Of a stretch of DNA of 52,581 nt, positions 36,043 through 46,052 are shown piece by piece. Position numbers and translations under genes: made by a program. Source of the stretch: Pseudocolwellia agarivorans (lineage in GTDB: Bacteria > Pseudomonadota > Gammaproteobacteria > Enterobacterales > Alteromonadaceae); assembly GCF_002000085.1 (NCBI RefSeq), contig NZ_MUZU01000019.1, positions 1 to 52,581 on the forward strand. The letters are read 5' to 3'. Within the stretch, counting starts at the first letter, position 1. Every line of letters starts with the position of its first letter. The notes below the pieces were generated by a model that ran no database searches, was not told where the DNA came from, and saw only the letters and a program-made list of their open reading frames with translations.

Positions 36043-37041
36043 ATGACAACCTTAATAAGTAAATTGGTAGCGGGAACATCGAGTTTCAGCCAATTTAAAA
36101 CGAATTTCAGAATTTTTAACTATTATGCAAAACCTGTATTGTTACCTGTGATTGGTATGCTGATTTTTATGTTTTTATGGACAATAGCTGCCAGCAGTAT
36201 TAATACATCACTAGGTAAATTTCCAGGTCCATCTGAGGTTGGTACTCAAATGGTGAACCTTTATCAAGAACATGTAGCTGAGCGTGATAAAGCCGATGCC
36301 TTCTATCAAAGACAAGAAGAGCGAAATGCTAAAAGGGTGGCTAAAGATCCTACTTACGAACCTAAAATACGTGCATATACAGGCAAAGAAACCTTTTTAG
36401 ACCAAATTATTACCAGCTTAATAACGGTAATGAGTGGTTTTATACTGGCCGCTTTTTTCGCTATACCACTAGGGATCGCCATTGGATTAAGTAAAAACTT
36501 AAATACAGCCATTAACCCTATAATTCAAATTTTTAAACCCGTTTCACCTTTAGCTTGGTTACCTCTCGTAACTATGGCAGTGAGTGCCTTGTATGTATCA
36601 GATGACCCATACTTTGCAAAATCATTCGTTAACTCATTAATTACTGTAACGCTTTGTTGTATTTGGCCAATGGTTATTAATACCTCTGTGGGTGTGATCA
36701 GCATAAACCAAGACTGGGATAACGTAAGTAAAGTATTACGTTTACCTAAATTAAAGCATATTCAAAAAATTGTAATTCCTGCCGCTATTCCTTCAATTTT
36801 TACCGGCATGAGAATGTCGTTAGGTGTGGCATGGATGGTATTAATTGCCGCTGAAATGTTAGCTCAAAACCCGGGTTTGGGTAAGTTTGTATGGGACGAA
36901 TTTCAAAACGGTAGTTCAGACTCGTTAAGCCGCATTATGACCGCTGTAGTGGTAATAGGTTTTATTGGATTTTTATTAGACCGCACTATGCAAAAAATTC
37001 AATACCACGTGTCTTGGAACAAAGACAGCGCAAAACTGTAG
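36043..37041 (+). CDS. nrtB: Nitrate-type ABC transporter permease
   Basis: A 332-residue inner-membrane permease of the NrtB/SsuC/TauC type with six or so hydrophobic segments and the EAA-like cytoplasmic loop (LRLPKLKHIQKIVIPAAIPSIF shortened: its core is IPAAIPSIFTGMR). Between the first segment (about residues 35-58) and the permease core is a charged insert of about 50 residues (rich in Arg, Lys, Glu) not found in most relatives of this size but seen in marine NrtB proteins. The ATG at 36043 follows a strong GGGGAG; an upstream TTG frame runs through the hairpin and is rejected. Confidence 0.88.
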   Translation: MTTLISKLVAGTSSFSQFKTNFRIFNYYAKPVLLPVIGMLIFMFLWTIAASSINTSLGKFPGPSEVGTQMVNLYQEHVAERDKADAFYQRQEERNAKRVAKDPTYEPKIRAYTGKETFLDQIITSLITVMSGFILAAFFAIPLGIAIGLSKNLNTAINPIIQIFKPVSPLAWLPLVTMAVSALYVSDDPYFAKSFVNSLITVTLCCIWPMVINTSVGVISINQDWDNVSKVLRLPKLKHIQKIVIPAAIPSIFTGMRMSLGVAWMVLIAAEMLAQNPGLGKFVWDEFQNGSSDSLSRIMTAVVVIGFIGFLLDRTMQKIQYHVSWNKDSAKL

Positions 37042-37111
37042 CCCATAATTTATCAGCTTATATCCATAATATTTATCCGATTGTATTTACACATTCGAAT
37101 TAGGAAAAAAT

Positions 37112-37948
37112 ATGACAACGTTATTAAACATTAGCAAAATCGATATGGTTTTCCCAACCCCAAAAGGGGATTTCACTGCGCTACAAAATGTAGATTTACA
37201 AATTAAAAAGGGCGAGTTTATTTCATTAATTGGTCACTCAGGTTGTGGAAAATCAACAGTGCTTAACGTGGTTGCTGGTTTATACCAAGCCACTAAAGGC
37301 GGCGTTTTACTTAATAATAAAGAAGTAAGAGAGCCAGGGCCAGAGCGTGCTGTTGTTTTTCAAAACCATTCTTTATTACCTTGGTTAACTTGTTACCAAA
37401 ATGTTGAACTTGCCGTTAAAGAAGTCTTTAGAAATAAAATGTCGGCCAGCGAGATGAAAGATTGGATCAATCATAATATTCATTTAGTGCATATGGACCA
37501 CGCTGCACATAAGTTACCTGATGAAATATCGGGTGGTATGAAACAACGTATTGGTATTGCAAGAGCACTTGCCATGCAACCCGAAGTGTTATTAATGGAT
37601 GAACCTTTTGGTGCGCTAGACGCATTAACCCGTGCGCATATGCAAGATTCATTAATGGAAATTCAAGATGAGTTAAACAACACCGTCATTATGATCACTC
37701 ACGATGTTGATGAAGCCGTTTTACTCTCCGACCGTATAGTCATGATGACCAATGGCCCAGCAGCAACGGTAGGCGAAATTTTGGATGTAAACCTACCTAG
37801 ACCGCGTGATCGTTTAGCTTTGGCTAAAGATCCTAATTACAATAATTTACGTTCATCTGTCCTCACTTTTTTATATGAAAAACAACGAAAAGTGGAAACG
37901 ATTACAACGTCAAAAAAAACGTCATCTAAAAAAGAAGAAGTCGCTTAA
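37112..37948 (+). CDS. Nitrate-type ABC transporter ATP-binding protein
   Basis: A 278-residue ATPase of the NrtC/NrtD family that powers the transporter. Walker A GHSGCGKST is at about residues 39-47, the Q-loop in FQNHSLLPW, the signature SGGMKQR, Walker B VLLMDEPFGALD, and the switch His in ITHDVDEA. It ends with a Lys/Ser-rich tail. It lacks the NrtA-like C-terminal domain of cyanobacterial NrtC, so it is of NrtD or NasD form. The gene follows nrtB by 70 bp in the same direction. Confidence 0.9.
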   Translation: MTTLLNISKIDMVFPTPKGDFTALQNVDLQIKKGEFISLIGHSGCGKSTVLNVVAGLYQATKGGVLLNNKEVREPGPERAVVFQNHSLLPWLTCYQNVELAVKEVFRNKMSASEMKDWINHNIHLVHMDHAAHKLPDEISGGMKQRIGIARALAMQPEVLLMDEPFGALDALTRAHMQDSLMEIQDELNNTVIMITHDVDEAVLLSDRIVMMTNGPAATVGEILDVNLPRPRDRLALAKDPNYNNLRSSVLTFLYEKQRKVETITTSKKTSSKKEEVA

Positions 37949-38023
37949 AAATTGATACCAATCAACAACTTTTAAAATAATAACTTTAATATAAACCTAA
38001 TTATTATATATAGGATCTTAAAC

Positions 38024-39181
38024 ATGAAACTAAGCAAAATTGCTGTACTTATCACCGCAACATTAGCATCAACCTCATTAACGGCTTTTGCTGCGAATGA
38101 GTCAAAAACTGCGCTAGATTTTAATTTGCGTTATGAATCGGTTGATCAAGATAATGCGCTTAAAGATGCAAATGCATTAACACTTCGTACACGCCTAACT
38201 CACACAACAGCAAGCTATAACGGCTTTACAGGTGTAGTAGAGTTTGAAGACTCACGTGTTATAGCGGGTGTAGACGATTACAATAATACAAACGGGTTAA
38301 ATGCAGGTATTTATTCTGTGGTAGCAGACCCTGAAACAACCGAATTAGACCAAGCATTTATTCAATACAAAAAAGATAAATTTACCGCTAAAGTTGGTCG
38401 TCAGGTGATTACATTAGACGGTCATCGTTTTGTTGGTCATGTTGGTTGGAGACAAGACAGACAAACATTTGATGCAGCAACATTTATGTATCAAGCTTCT
38501 GATAAATTATCAGGTAGCTATTCATATATTAGTAAAAGAAACCGTATTTTTGCACAAGCGAAAGATTTTGATTCAAAAGATCATTTACTCAATGTGGCAT
38601 ATCAAACATCTATCGGTAAATTAGTGGGGTATGCTTATTTATTAGAAGTTGATGACAACACAGATAACGGTTTAGACACCTATGGCGTAAGCTTTACAGG
38701 TAAAAAAGACAACTTCTCGTATGCTGCGGAACTTGCAACACAAACTGACGATGCTACTGATGCCGATACAACTTATATCATGTTAGAAGGTGGTTATAAC
38801 TTTGGTAAAGTTACCGCCAAGCTAGGTTATGAATCTTTAGGCAGTGATAAAGGTGTTGGCTTTTCTACTCCTTTAGCTACAGCACATAAGTTTAATGGCT
38901 GGGCCGATCAATTTTTAAATACACCACCGGTAGGGCTAGAAGATGTTTACGTTACGCTAGCGGCTAAAATATTAGGCGGTGGTTTAACCGTTACTTATCA
39001 TGACTTTTCAGCAGAGGAAGGGAGTGCTGATTTAGGATCTGAAATTGATGCGGTTTACGCAAAAGGCTTTGCTAAGCACTATAAGGCAGGTGTTAAGATA
39101 GCTTCTTACTCTGCAGGTGATGCAGGTACAGGTAAGGTTGATACAGATAAAATTTGGTTATTTGTGAGTGCGACATTCTAA
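38024..39181 (+). CDS. Outer-membrane porin-like beta-barrel, linked to nitrate uptake
   Basis: A 385-residue outer-membrane protein with a signal peptide (TAFAAN near residue 24) and alternating amphipathic strands ending in a terminal aromatic (ATF), as needed for BAM insertion. Motifs such as ALDFNLRYESVDQDN, LRTRLTHTT and KVGRQVITLDGHRF resemble the alginate-export or OprD-like barrels of marine gammaproteobacteria. Its place at the end of the nrtABC unit suggests a channel for nitrate across the outer membrane; this role is inferred. A strong terminator follows. Confidence 0.75.
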   Translation: MKLSKIAVLITATLASTSLTAFAANESKTALDFNLRYESVDQDNALKDANALTLRTRLTHTTASYNGFTGVVEFEDSRVIAGVDDYNNTNGLNAGIYSVVADPETTELDQAFIQYKKDKFTAKVGRQVITLDGHRFVGHVGWRQDRQTFDAATFMYQASDKLSGSYSYISKRNRIFAQAKDFDSKDHLLNVAYQTSIGKLVGYAYLLEVDDNTDNGLDTYGVSFTGKKDNFSYAAELATQTDDATDADTTYIMLEGGYNFGKVTAKLGYESLGSDKGVGFSTPLATAHKFNGWADQFLNTPPVGLEDVYVTLAAKILGGGLTVTYHDFSAEEGSADLGSEIDAVYAKGFAKHYKAGVKIASYSAGDAGTGKVDTDKIWLFVSATF

Positions 39182-39225
39182 TAACGCCTTTAGGTAAAAA
39201 GTACTAAAAGGTTAAATTCATATCA

Positions 39226-39247
39226 AACGCACTTCGGTGCGTTTTTT
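39226..39247 (+). terminator. Rho-independent terminator of the nitrate uptake unit
   Basis: AACGCAC, the tetraloop TTCG and GTGCGTT with a six-T tail. It closes the NrtABC-porin unit. Confidence 0.9.
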
Positions 39248-39520
39248 CATTTTTAATCATTCTTTTTATATTGTTTTTAACCTCTCTTATACCGTATATT
39301 AGAAATACGAAAGGTTGTCTCTCTCGTGAAATATGAATGCAATAAGATGAGAAATCGACTTTTGTTATGATTGAAAGGCGGGCACTTACCGAAAGTTATG
39401 TATAATCCTTTGTTGATTTTCCTAAAAACGATACGGAAAAAATAATACCTTTGCTTAGCGCATAGTCAATAGGTCGTTTCTTTATGGATATGTTATTTTT
39501 ATTAATTTAAAGGGAGTTTT
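39248..39520. other. Intergenic region
   Basis: About 270 bp after the terminator with no recognised feature besides presumed promoter sequence of the small membrane-protein gene. Confidence 0.35.
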
Positions 39521-39751
39521 ATGATTAACAAACTCATTAGTTTTTTACTTTTTGGTATATGGTTTAAATTATATAATGTTTTTTTCTATTCTTATTTTGA
39601 TATTCCCGTAGAGTTTGTTATAGGGGCGGGAATGAACTGGTTTAAAGTGTATTGGCTTGGATTTTTTGTAGTTATTACGGTGTTAGCTTATAAAGGAATG
39701 CGATTTTTTTACAAGCTAAGTAGTCGTAGAATAGATCAAACAGAAAACTAA
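39521..39751 (+). CDS. Small two-helix membrane protein
   Basis: A 76-residue protein with two hydrophobic segments (about residues 4-30 and 40-64) and a basic C-terminus (KLSSRRIDQTEN), so both ends are probably cytoplasmic. A clear AAAGGGAG ribosome binding site stands seven bases before the ATG, which supports translation. No family was recognised. It is convergent with the glutaredoxin gene, whose stop lies 7 bp away. Confidence 0.6.
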   Translation: MINKLISFLLFGIWFKLYNVFFYSYFDIPVEFVIGAGMNWFKVYWLGFFVVITVLAYKGMRFFYKLSSRRIDQTEN

Positions 39752-39758
39752 CAATGCC

Positions 39759-39986
39759 TCAACTATTATAGGCTTGCTGAAATGTTTTTACAGAAAAACC
39801 ATTTAAGAATTGATCACCCACTTTCAAAACCGGTACACCTCTATATCCTGTTTTAGAAAACTCTTTTTTACCCGCAGGTGTTTTAACATTACATACACGA
39901 TACGTAACTTTGTTTTTGTCTAAATATTGTTTAGCTGTATTGCAATGAGGGCAATTAGCCATGGTGTATAACACAACGCGTTTCAT
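39759..39986 (-). CDS. Glutaredoxin-like protein
   Basis: A 75-residue thioredoxin-fold protein with the redox motif CPHC at residues 12-15, the cis-proline segment GVPVLKVG, and the G-F-S near the C-terminus. The size matches NrdH or short glutaredoxins; the absence of a ribonucleotide reductase gene nearby leaves the reductant and target open. The H at the second variable position is less usual than the CPYC or CVQC motifs. Confidence 0.83.
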   Translation of the reverse strand: MKRVVLYTMANCPHCNTAKQYLDKNKVTYRVCNVKTPAGKKEFSKTGYRGVPVLKVGDQFLNGFSVKTFQQAYNS

Positions 39987-40382
39987 CGTAAACCTAAACT
40001 GAATGTCATTTTTTAATGAGTTATTATACTCATTCCATCACTAAATTGTTATTACTTGTCATTAACCTTATGGGTTTTATCATGTTCATTGTTTTCGGTA
40101 CGAATCAATTTCAAACGTTATCTCTTAGGGGCTTAAGCAAAATAGATAAAAATACATATAAAAATTTATGCGTAAAATAAAACGGAACGAATCACAGCAT
40201 AAAAAGTAAAACATTAAACGAGTAAAAACTTGTTTAAAAACAGTAAATAGTGCTAAATTGAATATACAGTTAATGGCTATTCATTCATCTTTTGTTTTTT
40301 ATTTATATTTTTATGTTCGGAAATTAATGGTTTCAAGTTCACATGAGTCATTGCTATTTTTGATTCAACTAATAAAGATATT
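39987..40382. other. Intergenic region before the hybrid kinase
   Basis: About 400 bp of AT-rich DNA between divergent genes. No terminator, RNA or operator was recognised. Confidence 0.35.
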
Positions 40383-40508
40383 TTGAGTTTATTGCGTATA
40401 CTCAATGATGAATTAATAACAAGTATAATGTTTGATATATTAGTGGCTTGTACTATATTTAGCCTTGTACCTTTCCTTATATTTATAAAATCAATACACG
40501 CTCGGTGA
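40383..40508 (+). CDS. Possible small membrane peptide ahead of the hybrid kinase
   Basis: A 41-codon frame from a TTG, or 26 codons from an ATG at 40428, ends 7 bp before the kinase start. The C-terminal part (VACTIFSLVPFLIFIKSIHAR) is hydrophobic with a basic end; key residues are a 15-residue hydrophobic run and the K/R/H tail. Ribosome binding sites are weak. The closeness to the kinase gene suggests coupling, but translation is unproven. Confidence 0.25.
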   Translation: MSLLRILNDELITSIMFDILVACTIFSLVPFLIFIKSIHAR

Positions 40509-40515
40509 ATATATT

Positions 40516-42963
40516 ATGGCTCTACTTAGAAGTAATATTGGATTAAAATTATTACGTTATGTTTTTGGAGGGTACTTTGCTGTAGCTATAATACTTACAT
40601 CTGGACAATTAATATCTGAATACATTCATGTAAAAGATACTATTTTTGAAGAGTTATCAAATTTAGGGGAAACAATTGAAGAAAGCTTATCAAAATCGAT
40701 ATGGAATTTTGATATTGATCAACTTGACTCAACAATTAAGGGGATCAATAAAGTCGGATTGGTTTCTGGTATTAAAGTGGTAGCCTCAGACAAAAGCTTA
40801 CTTTCAAAAACAGGCAATATAGGTGAAGGGCAGCAAGTTGAACTATCAGAGTATGTAGGAGAATACGGTAAAGGTACAATTGAAAAAATAATGTACGATA
40901 AAAATGAAACAGAACACTCCTTATTTCAATATAAATTTCCTATCTATTTCACAAATAAATTTGATTCACAAAAAGATTTAATCGGATACTGCTATATATA
41001 TGCTAATCATGCTTCTATTATAGACCGTGTTAAATATGGTTTTACTCTTATCATTATTAACTCAGTGATCAAAACTTTAGCCCTTTGGTTAGTGTTCCTA
41101 TTCTTTATCAAACGTATCATTGTAGATCCTTTAAATGTACTAACCAAAGTAACTCAAGACTTAGACTTGGATAAAACCGATTCAAAGCATAATTTTGACG
41201 ACCTAAAAAAAATTGTTTACGCCAAAGAAAATAACGAACTTAATATATTAGCCAGTAGCTTTCTAAAAATGTGTAATACCATCATCGACAAGGTTAAGGT
41301 GATTGAAAGCCATGCCGTTGAATTAACTCAGTCTAAAGAAAAAGCTGAAAATGCTAGTCAGATAAAATCAGATTTTCTTTCTATGATGAGTCATGAATTA
41401 AGAACTCCAATGAACGGTGTTATTGGCTCTTTAGATCTATTAGCAACAACAAAACAAACAGATGATTCAAAAGATCTCATTGATACAGCAAAAACTTCAG
41501 CTGAAAACCTAGTCTTTATTCTTAATGACATTTTAGATATTAATAAAATTGAAGCCGGTAAATTAGAACTAGATGAACGTGTGTTCTCTATTTCGGAAGT
41601 TATAGATAATGTGATTAAAGTTTTTATCCCTATAGCAAATAAGCGTAATATTATTTTAAGTGTATATGAAGACCCTAATACGCCAATGTTTGTAAAAGGT
41701 GATGCCATGAGAGTACGACAAATACTCTTTAACTTGATTGGTAATGCACTTAAGTTCACATCTACAACACAAAAAAAACAAGGTCATGTAACCATTAAAA
41801 CAAGTGTTATTCGAAGTCATGAAACGATGAGTAACATTAGTTTACAGGTTATAGATAACGGCATAGGGATTAGTAAAGAAAATCAACAACACCTCTTTAT
41901 GCCTTTTACTCAAGCTGAAAAATCTACAACAAGAAAATACGGTGGAACCGGTTTAGGCCTTGCTATTTGTGGCAAACTTACCGAAATGATGGGAGGGAGA
42001 ATCAAACTAACAAGTGAAGAAGGCCATGGCTCTTGTTTTAATGTAGAAATACCTTTCTGGAAATCACAAGAAACGCGCGCTATGCATATTGAAACGTTGT
42101 CTAATATACAAGTGACCTTGTTGAGTTGTGATGATTCTTTAGATGAAAAACTTGATGTTTTTAGCCATTATTTAAGAAATGAAGGCGCAGAAGTCATATC
42201 TTATCAACTGTCTGATTTTACGGTAGATCAACCTGAATATGGTGTACTCTTTCTTTTATATAAGGATAGCGATGAAAACCGCAAATTAACACTATCTATA
42301 TTGAAGGAAAATCCAAATAAGAGTCGAATAATTATTGCCGTTAAAAATGATATTCTTGATGAAACAAGAAAGTTATTTAAAAAGGCCCGCGTATGTTGTT
42401 CTGAACCTATAACCAGAATACAGCTTATTCAAGCAATTGAAGATGCATGGCAAAAGCGATTTGAGTTTAATCTTGATGAACTTGATTTGAGTGAACTAGA
42501 ATCTGACGATAGCGGTCTAGTTCTTGACGATTTAGATTTTGACTTAGATGAGGAAAATCCCAAAGATAAAGCGGTTAATAAACCACATGCCGACATCTTA
42601 TTGGTTGAAGACAATCCTTTAAATCAAAAACTTATAGTAAGACAGCTTAATCAATTAGGTTATCATTGTGATGTAGCAGATGATGGACTGCAAGGAAAAA
42701 TGATGTGGGAAGAAGGGGAATACCAACTTATTTTAACTGATTGCCATATGCCTAATGTTGATGGTTATGAAATGACGCGACAAATACGCGACAAAGAAAA
42801 TATTAACCAAACTAAACGTATACCTATTATAGCGGTTACTGGCGCAGCAATGAGTGGCGATGCAGAATACTGTTATGAGGCTGGTATGGACGATTTCGTC
42901 AGTAAGCCGATTCAGCTGGCTGACTTTAGAGCAACATTAAAAAAATGGTATGTGCATAAATAA
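40516..42963 (+). CDS. Hybrid sensor histidine kinase with C-terminal receiver
   Basis: An 815-residue membrane kinase. Two transmembrane segments (about 12-34 and 172-196) flank a roughly 140-residue periplasmic sensor that begins EELSNLGETIEESLSKSIW. A HAMP-like linker leads to the HisKA domain, with the phospho-acceptor His near residue 292 in MSHELRTP. The HATPase follows with N, DNGIGI and GTGLGLAI boxes. Then come about 110 residues of degenerate receiver-like sequence, an acidic Leu-Asp-rich linker (about 650-685), and a complete receiver (LLVEDNPLNQ, Asp near 742 in LTDCHMP, and the K in SKPI). No HPt domain is present, so a separate one is needed. No response regulator is adjacent. 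Confidence 0.9.
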   Translation: MALLRSNIGLKLLRYVFGGYFAVAIILTSGQLISEYIHVKDTIFEELSNLGETIEESLSKSIWNFDIDQLDSTIKGINKVGLVSGIKVVASDKSLLSKTGNIGEGQQVELSEYVGEYGKGTIEKIMYDKNETEHSLFQYKFPIYFTNKFDSQKDLIGYCYIYANHASIIDRVKYGFTLIIINSVIKTLALWLVFLFFIKRIIVDPLNVLTKVTQDLDLDKTDSKHNFDDLKKIVYAKENNELNILASSFLKMCNTIIDKVKVIESHAVELTQSKEKAENASQIKSDFLSMMSHELRTPMNGVIGSLDLLATTKQTDDSKDLIDTAKTSAENLVFILNDILDINKIEAGKLELDERVFSISEVIDNVIKVFIPIANKRNIILSVYEDPNTPMFVKGDAMRVRQILFNLIGNALKFTSTTQKKQGHVTIKTSVIRSHETMSNISLQVIDNGIGISKENQQHLFMPFTQAEKSTTRKYGGTGLGLAICGKLTEMMGGRIKLTSEEGHGSCFNVEIPFWKSQETRAMHIETLSNIQVTLLSCDDSLDEKLDVFSHYLRNEGAEVISYQLSDFTVDQPEYGVLFLLYKDSDENRKLTLSILKENPNKSRIIIAVKNDILDETRKLFKKARVCCSEPITRIQLIQAIEDAWQKRFEFNLDELDLSELESDDSGLVLDDLDFDLDEENPKDKAVNKPHADILLVEDNPLNQKLIVRQLNQLGYHCDVADDGLQGKMMWEEGEYQLILTDCHMPNVDGYEMTRQIRDKENINQTKRIPIIAVTGAAMSGDAEYCYEAGMDDFVSKPIQLADFRATLKKWYVHK

Positions 42964-42992
42964 CGGTATTAAGTTAAAAGGCCATTAATAAT

Positions 42993-43018
42993 AAAAAACG
43001 CCAATTAAGGCGTTTTTG
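42993..43018. terminator. Bidirectional terminator (copy A)
   Basis: AAAAACGCC, AATTAA and GGCGTTTTT between the convergent kinase and htpX genes. The same sequence recurs at 44034-44060. Confidence 0.85.
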
Positions 43019-43044
43019 TACGTTTGTTATTATGCAAAGTTTGT

Positions 43045-43920
43045 CTATGCTCTATTTCTAAGTGCTTTAATACGATCATCAAGTGGAGGGTGGCTGGCAA
43101 ATAAACTGATAAATTTAGATTTGTTGTTTATACCAAAGGCCATCATTGAACCTTCAAGCTGACTGTCTTGACTACGTTTTAGTTTTTCTAGCGCACCAAT
43201 CATAGCTGTTGTACCAGCAAGGTTAGCGCCACCTATGTCGGCTCTAAATTCACGCTTTCTTGAAAACCAAGCAACAACAATACTAGCTAAAACACCTAAT
43301 ACCATTTCTAAAATAAATACTACCGCATAATAAGCGATACCGCCTAAGCCACCACCTTGGTTATTATTACTACGCGTTGCATTATCAATTACGCCTGCAA
43401 TTAATCGCGCTAAAAATATAACAAAAGTATTTATTACGCCTTGTACTAAGGTTAGTGTAACCATATCACCATTAGCTACGTGGCTAATTTCATGACCGAT
43501 CACCGCTTCAGCTTCTGCTTGGCTCATGTTTTCTAATAAGCCTGTACTTACAGCAACTAATGCATTGTTTTTGTTAGCGCCTGTTGCAAAAGCATTCATA
43601 TCAGGCGATTGATAAAGAGCCACTTCTGGCATGCCAATTCCAGCTCTGTCTGAATATTTTTTAACGGTTTCTAATAACCATCTTTCAGTGTTATTTTGTG
43701 GTTGTTCAATAACATAAGCGCCAACTGAACGCTTAGCCATCCACTTAGACATCAATAAAGATATAAATGCACCACCAAAACCAAAAACAAAGGCTAGCAT
43801 TAATAGACCACCTAAGCCTTGTCGATCAATACCAAAAACTGACATTAAAATACTTAACGTTACGCTAAGTACTAGCATAATGGCTAAGTTAGTTAGTAAA
43901 AATAATACAATACGTTGCAT
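43045..43920 (-). CDS. htpX: Membrane zinc protease HtpX
   Basis: A 291-residue M48-family inner-membrane metalloprotease that takes part in quality control of membrane proteins along with FtsH. Two N-terminal membrane segments come first, then the zinc motif HEISH near residue 143, the third ligand Glu in REFRADIGG, and two further hydrophobic segments at about 155-215. Typical HtpX sequences MNAFATG and SHPPLDDRI are present. Length and layout are as in E. coli (293). Confidence 0.95.
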   Translation of the reverse strand: MQRIVLFLLTNLAIMLVLSVTLSILMSVFGIDRQGLGGLLMLAFVFGFGGAFISLLMSKWMAKRSVGAYVIEQPQNNTERWLLETVKKYSDRAGIGMPEVALYQSPDMNAFATGANKNNALVAVSTGLLENMSQAEAEAVIGHEISHVANGDMVTLTLVQGVINTFVIFLARLIAGVIDNATRSNNNQGGGLGGIAYYAVVFILEMVLGVLASIVVAWFSRKREFRADIGGANLAGTTAMIGALEKLKRSQDSQLEGSMMAFGINNKSKFISLFASHPPLDDRIKALRNRA

Positions 43921-44033
43921 TTTTTAACTCCAAAATAAGATAACTAAAGACATAATATGTCGTTTTTTCAAAAAAACAAGATACTGTTAAAAATATAATT
44001 TTTTAAAAGTATAACGTATAAAATTCAGACATA

Positions 44034-44060
44034 AAAAAACGCCAATTAAGGCGTTTTTGT
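44034..44060 (-). terminator. Terminator of asnS (copy B)
   Basis: The same AACGCC-AATTAA-GGCGTT hairpin with A- and T-runs as at 42993, here just downstream of asnS and upstream of htpX. Confidence 0.85.
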
Positions 44061-44106
44061 TTTCGATAATTATTGATTAGATAATAAAATAACCGTTAGT
44101 TATCAA

Positions 44107-45507
44107 TTAAAATGCTGCGTTATTTGGTGTTCTTGGAAATGGAATAACGTCACGTACGTTTTGCATACCTGTTGCATAAACTACTAAACGCTCAAAACCT
44201 AAACCGAAACCAGAATGAGGCACTGTTCCGTAACGACGCAAATCGCGGTACCAACCATAATCTGCAACGTCTAAGTTCATTTCTGCAAGTCTTGCATCTA
44301 AAACGTCTAAACGTTCTTCACGTTGACTACCACCAATAATTTCACCAATACCTGGGGCTAAAATATCCATTGCGGCAACAGTTTTGCCATCGTCGTTCAA
44401 ACGCATGTAAAAAGATTTAATGTCTTTAGGGTAGTTTTGTAAAACAACTGGACCACCAACATGTTCTTCTGCTAAGTAACGTTCGTGCTCAGAGTTTAGA
44501 TCAACACCCCAAGTAACTTGGTTCTCAAACTTCTTACCACATTCTTGTAAGATCTTAATTGCGTCAGTGTAATCCATACGAACAAATTCGCTGTTCACTA
44601 CTGAATTCAAACGATCAATAACCGTTTTATCTACACGTTGTTGGAAGAATGCCATATCGTCGGCACGTTCTTCTAATACTGCTTTAAATACGTAACGTAG
44701 CATTTCTTCTGCTAAGTCTGCTGCGTCTGATAAATCAGCAAAAGCGATTTCTGGTTCAATCATCCAAAACTCAGCTAAATGGCGAGTTGTGTTTGAATTT
44801 TCAGCACGGAACGTAGGACCAAACGTATACACTTTAGATAAAGCACATGCGTAGGTTTCAACGTTCAATTGGCCTGAAACCGTTAAGAAAGTTTCTTTAC
44901 CGAAAAAGTCTTGTTTGTAATCAACTTCGCCTTTGTCGTTACGTGGTAAGTTTTCCATGTCTAATGTACTAACACGGAACATTTCACCCGCGCCTTCACA
45001 GTCACTGCCAGTAATAAGTGGTGTGCTTATCCAGAAGTAACCTTTACTGTGTAAAAAGCGATGAACTGCTTGTGCTAATGTATTACGCACACGAGTTACC
45101 GCGCCACCAATATTGGTACGAGCACGTAAATGTGCTTGTTCACGTAAAAATTCGATGCTATGACGTTTAGCGGCCATAGGGTAAGTATCAGGGTCTTCAA
45201 CAAAACCGTATACTTCAATCGCTGTAGCTTGAATTTCAAATGCTTGGCCTTGGCCAGGAGATTCAACTAAAACACCGGTAACTTTAACGGCGCAACCTGT
45301 TGTTAATTTTAAAACGTCAGATTGGTAATTTTCTATGTCACTTGAAACAATAGCTTGAATAGCATCAAAACATGAACCGTCATGTATGGCTAAAAATGAA
45401 ATACCTGCTTTTGAATCACGACGTGTACGGATCCAACCATGTACTGAAACTGTTTCGTTAACAGGCGACTTTCCTGCTAAAACATCAGTAATTGATATGA
45501 GTGACAT
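44107..45507 (-). CDS. asnS: Asparaginyl-tRNA synthetase
   Basis: A class IIb aminoacyl-tRNA synthetase that charges tRNA-Asn. The 466 residues match AsnS. An N-terminal OB-fold anticodon-binding domain ([13 protein letters not shown]) leads to the catalytic core with motif 2 ([15 protein letters not shown]) and motif 3 ([10 protein letters not shown]). The hinge and active site are of AsnS rather than AspS type, as shown by the shorter size and the [11 protein letters not shown] stretch. It is a single-gene unit. Confidence 0.97.
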   Translation of the reverse strand: MSLISITDVLAGKSPVNETVSVHGWIRTRRDSKAGISFLAIHDGSCFDAIQAIVSSDIENYQSDVLKLTTGCAVKVTGVLVESPGQGQAFEIQATAIEVYGFVEDPDTYPMAAKRHSIEFLREQAHLRARTNIGGAVTRVRNTLAQAVHRFLHSKGYFWISTPLITGSDCEGAGEMFRVSTLDMENLPRNDKGEVDYKQDFFGKETFLTVSGQLNVETYACALSKVYTFGPTFRAENSNTTRHLAEFWMIEPEIAFADLSDAADLAEEMLRYVFKAVLEERADDMAFFQQRVDKTVIDRLNSVVNSEFVRMDYTDAIKILQECGKKFENQVTWGVDLNSEHERYLAEEHVGGPVVLQNYPKDIKSFYMRLNDDGKTVAAMDILAPGIGEIIGGSQREERLDVLDARLAEMNLDVADYGWYRDLRRYGTVPHSGFGLGFERLVVYATGMQNVRDVIPFPRTPNNAAF

Positions 45508-45652
45508 TAATCGACCTCTTTGTCTGTCAAAATTGCTCTAAAGTTAAGGTGTGATATGTTACCGTGCAGAATATGATAAACAAGTAAAAATTGTTAATAC
45601 CTGATATAAAATTCAATTTATCGTGTATGAGAAGAGTTAAATAAGAATAATT

Positions 45653-46018
45653 ATGGAAAATAAGCCTGTAAATAGACGAAAGTCGCCTGACAAGTGGGTT
45701 TTTATTGTCAGAATTTTAACCCTGTTAAGCTGGTTATTATTTATTATTGCATTATGCGTGTCTTACTATGCCGCGCCAGAAAAAGATTACGGTTTGTTAC
45801 GCTATCATGAAATTGAAGTAAGAACTTATTGGCTTGTTGAATTAACAGGTTATTTATACAAGGTACTTTGGTTAAGCGCCTTGGTGAGTTTTTTAAGTTT
45901 GATTGTTCACAAGTTTAGATCAAGAAGACAATCAGACAGTAAAAATTTCAACTTGTTATTATTAATGGCAGTTTCAATTGCTTGGGCAATATACATATTA
46001 ATAAATTTAAACCAATAA
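45653..46018 (+). CDS. Small inner-membrane protein, unknown function
   Basis: A 121-residue protein with three hydrophobic segments (about residues 17-41, 63-84 and 98-117) joined by charged loops, the N-terminus being basic (KPVNRRKSPDKW). I do not recognise a defined family, but the arrangement is of a conserved small membrane protein rather than a random frame. It lies divergent from asnS and convergent with bioA; no functional link is evident. Confidence 0.65.
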   Translation: MENKPVNRRKSPDKWVFIVRILTLLSWLLFIIALCVSYYAAPEKDYGLLRYHEIEVRTYWLVELTGYLYKVLWLSALVSFLSLIVHKFRSRRQSDSKNFNLLLLMAVSIAWAIYILINLNQ

Positions 46019-46052
46019 CAAACATTATGTTATTGGTTTTTAATTTAATTCA

